Shown here: positions 61,398 through 64,000 of the stretch, piece after piece
Numbering within the stretch: the first letter of the stretch is position 1
Layout: every line of letters begins with the position of its first letter
Assembly (NCBI GenBank): GCA_963969595.1
Contig: OZ018409.1
Coordinates: forward strand, 7,950,520-8,014,519
Direction: 5' to 3'
DNA from: Neckera pumila
Taxonomy: Eukaryota > Streptophyta > Bryopsida > Hypnales > Neckeraceae
Length of the DNA stretch: 64,000 nt
Position numbers and translations under genes: made by a program
The notes under the pieces: generated by a model
What the model saw: only the letters and a program-made list of their open reading frames with translations
Told to the model about the DNA's origin: nothing
Database searches by the model: none

Positions 61398-62479
61398 CAC
61401 CAGTAGGAAATCAGTGACCAGATCAACAAATGATCAACAATTTTTTGTTAACTTGAGTACTATAACGTCTGTTTTTACAATTTTTTGTTGCTTTTGCCCA
61501 AATTAACAAAATAGTCAATTTATTTTTGTTGATTTGGATAGTGCAAACGACCAAATCAACAAAAGTTTGTTGATATATTTGGGATCTTTTGAAATTTTTT
61601 GAAACCTCATAAAATCTTTGGATCTTTTGAAATCTTTTGGAGTTTTACAGAATCTTAATCAATAATCATGTACAATGCAAGTTTTCAAATAACTACTCAC
61701 AATTTGATGTCTTCTAAAGTCCGCAGACTTCAGGGGCAATTTTGGCCTAGAAAACAGACTTTTTTCAGAAAACTTTAAACCCACAAAGTTGGCAAATCAA
61801 TCCATCTTTCACCTCAAAAAATCCATTTGAGAAATCAAGCCTCCAAGCAAAAGTTATGGACAAAAATCAGAGAGGTAGAAATGAACACTTTCTTTGACAT
61901 TTTCAAACACCCTCTCTAATTTTTGTCCATAAGTATTGATTGAAGGATCCAAATATCAAAGGGATTTTTGGAGGTGAAATCTGACTTGATTTTCCAACCT
62001 TTTTTTGTTCAAATTTTTTGAAAAAAGTCTGGTTTTTAGGCCAAAATCGACCTTGAAGTCTGCCAATTTTACAAAGAATTGAAAAAACATGAAATAACTA
62101 TATAAATAAAATTTTACATACACTATAGTCATATGTAGTTGATTGTGGTGCATTAATAAGGTTCTTGGGCCTCAACCATGAGGTCAAGGATCAAACCTTG
62201 GTGGTGACATTTACTGCGTGGTAGTTTTTTGTGTGGCAATTTTGGATTGCTTACTTGGCGGGTGCCACATGGCAATTTTTGAATGGTTGTTAACTTTTTT
62301 AATTTTTAATTTATTTTCCAAAAAAGTCTTAATGTTTTTTTGAATGTGACCAAATCTACAAGAAAATCAACACTTTTTTGTTCACAAGTACCCAAATCGA
62401 CTCATCCAAATTAACAAAAAAAAAGCAATACTTTTCTGTTGAATTTTTGTTGATCTGGTCACTAAATTTTCTACTAGTG
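61398..62479. mobile_element. 1,082-bp CACTA-like non-autonomous element with AAA target duplication
   Basis: The left end is CACCAGTAGGAAATCAGTGA and the right end is GTCACTAAATTTTCTACTAGTG, complement CACTAGTAGAAAATTTAGTG. The inverted termini continue through CCAGATCAACAAA. The flanks are AAA at 61395-61397 and 62480-62482. Inside lies a foldback copy (61741-62065) related to the one at 22 kb. There is no transposase ORF. Confidence 0.8.
61741..62065. mobile_element. second diverged relative of the 22-kb foldback, inside the CACTA-like element
   Basis: It contains AAAAGTTATGGACAAAAATC with AGAGAGG, and on the other arm CCTCTCTAATTTTTGTCCAT and GGGATTTTTGGAGGTGAAA. The outer ends TTTTGGCCTAGAAAACAGAC and GTCTGGTTTTTAGGCCAAAA pair. 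The arms are about 150 bp and imperfect. Confidence 0.7.
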
Positions 62480-62519
62480 AAATCTTAGGATTAAGAGAGG
62501 AGGTGGGCCTTTAGAAAGG

Positions 62520-62531
62520 TATAAAAAAGGG
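62520..62531 (+). promoter_or_regulatory. TATA-like motif of unknown transcript
   Basis: GGTATAAAAAAGGG is followed 30-40 bp later by a pyrimidine-rich stretch (CTTTCTCTCTTTG), the look of a core promoter. The downstream sequence has no recognised gene, so it may belong to an LTR or a dead transposon. Confidence 0.25.
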
Positions 62532-63379
62532 TCCACCATCCTCGCAAACTTTCTCTCTTTGTACTCACTTTTAACCACGTGTTCCTGTGGGGTCCAATTT
62601 GTGTTGGATTTACTTGGCTTTTTAGCCAAGGCATCTAAACCGGTGTTGTTGAAGTACATTAGACTCATTTGTGTTGTATTTGAACTTTTGAAGGTCCTTG
62701 GGGTCTTTGTAAAGTGTTGTGTACGTGTTTTTGCACTCTTGTTGTGGGTCCCTTGTATTGTAAGAGTTGGTTAAAGAGTTTGAAGTTACTATACTAACCC
62801 TAAAGCAACCCCCACCATATTTTGGTGATGCGGCTTTGGGGGACCTGTAGTACAAGGTTTTGAGGGTATAATGGGGAAGTTGTACTAATTTATCCCTTGC
62901 ATTTTTACTAATACGTGGTAGTAATGTGGTCTTTCAAGTGTTTTTTGATGTGTATTGACTATCAAGTGGGTGCTTAATCGTGGTGGTCCCTACTTAGACT
63001 ACAAAGCTTTTTTTTTTTTGAACAAAGAGTGCAAAGCTTTGACATCTAAAAGCATTGTATGAGTCTTAGATTTTGTTAGAAACCCATTCTACGGCAAGAT
63101 TTTGACTTCCCTAGGTGTCCTTGAGTCTTGGATTTTGTTAAAAATCCATTTGATGGCAAAGCTTTGACTTTGTGATAAGTACTCTGTCCAAAGTTGAGTT
63201 TCCAAAACACTTGGAGACTGCCTAAGGTTGAGTGTCTAAAAAGGAAGAAAGTAGGACACAACACCTTTAGTGGTAGGAAGAAAATCAGTGGGAACCCAAG
63301 CCTTTGGGACCCATTTACAACTTGCTAGTATCACCTCTTAAAGGATTTTCTAGCAGATCATGAACAGTTATGACAAAGC

Positions 63380-63569
63380 AAATTTTTTGCATGTAGAATA
63401 ATAGGAAATATGGGAATTGAAATTTTTCCTATACATTCTCATACTAGTTTGGTGTAAGATCCTTTTTATATGCAAAAAAAGAATTCAATTTTTTTTTACT
63501 CTTTGCTATAGAAATGGCAGTTTTGAGTGTTTTTTGGCAAAAAAAAGGCCTTGGGCCTTTAAGGGTTAA
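63380..63569 (-). mobile_element. terminal fragment of a TTAA-family element, reverse
   Basis: It ends GGCCTTGGGCCTTTAAGGGTTAA at 63547-63569. Reading leftwards it has GTTTTTTGGCAAAAAAA, ATGGCAGTTTTGAG and TCTCATACTAG, the complement of the first 190 bp of 25573-26499. The rest of the element is missing. Confidence 0.75.
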
Positions 63570-64000
63570 AGACCAATGATTTCTTTAAGTGAAAATTTGC
63601 CTAGAGTCCTAAAAGTGATGAAATTTTTGAGAGAGCATTTAGTAATATGTATATTTTCTTTTTTCAATGGATGAACTAACTAAATTGTTACAAATCTTAG
63701 GATAGTATTGCTCTTTGGATGTAATACACCTTTGGGATGAAAAATGATTTATCATCCACATGAATGTAAATAGTTTCATCACTTGAGCTAGTATAGAATG
63801 ATTTATACACTATCTAAAATAAATGAAGTAAAAATATGTGGATGTAGCATCTTAATATGTTATTAACTTTTGTATAAGGGCATGATAGTTTCTATCATGA
63901 TTATGTATCCATTGTATGAACCTCAATTATTTACCTTCATTACTTAACTTCAATAAAATGTCTAAAATAAATGAAATAAATATGTAGATGTAGCATTTAA
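63570..64000. other. AT-rich intergenic DNA at the window edge
   Basis: A near-repeat of AATAAATGAA..AAATATGTGGATGTAGCAT occurs at about 63818-63850 and 63966-64000. Nothing else is supported. Confidence 0.4.

Overview
This is a window from a land-plant nuclear genome. The evidence is spliced genes with GT-AG introns encoding plant families (GRAM/GEM-like, HMA, FHA/AAA-type ATPase, HVA22), a CACTA-type Tnp2 transposase, and many AT-rich transposon-derived repeats. I cannot name the species. A bryophyte or other seed-free plant would fit, but that is a guess from overall look and not a measured result.

Layout. 1-10.7 kb: a decayed CACTA-type region. It holds a Tnp2-like transposase on the minus strand (784-2734), a plus-strand gene ending in an AT-hook (8374-9820) and a CACTA-style terminus with subterminal repeats near 10.7 kb. 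Premature stops in both genes are all TAG. 11.3-12.9 kb: a TTAA-flanked inverted-repeat element with another one nested in it. 13.9-20.8 kb: a gene island, all on the minus strand, with a GEM-like GRAM protein (4 exons), a frameshifted HVA22-like copy and an HMA-domain protein (2 exons). 21.7-31.7 kb: an AT-rich repeat block with a 266-bp-arm foldback, nested TTAA elements and a hexose-transporter pseudogene. 32.1-41.9 kb: a 23-exon minus-strand gene for a 978-aa AAA ATPase, reconstructed with consistent phase at every junction. 43.6-44.5 kb: a GACA microsatellite, a 25-bp minisatellite and a second foldback element. 45-64 kb: almost entirely repeats, including more TTAA elements, a third foldback type, a 17-bp minisatellite of nearly 2 kb and two small CACTA-like elements with 3-bp target duplications.

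The most notable signal is a dispersed family of roughly 0.9-kb elements with TTAA on both sides and CCC...GGG termini. At least two insertions are nested inside sibling copies, and the uninterrupted siblings show the empty site. This looks like piggyBac-type target choice, which I regard as unusual in a plant. The genes do not form a pathway; they are neighbours between repeat blocks. I found no CRISPR array, rRNA or convincing tRNA.
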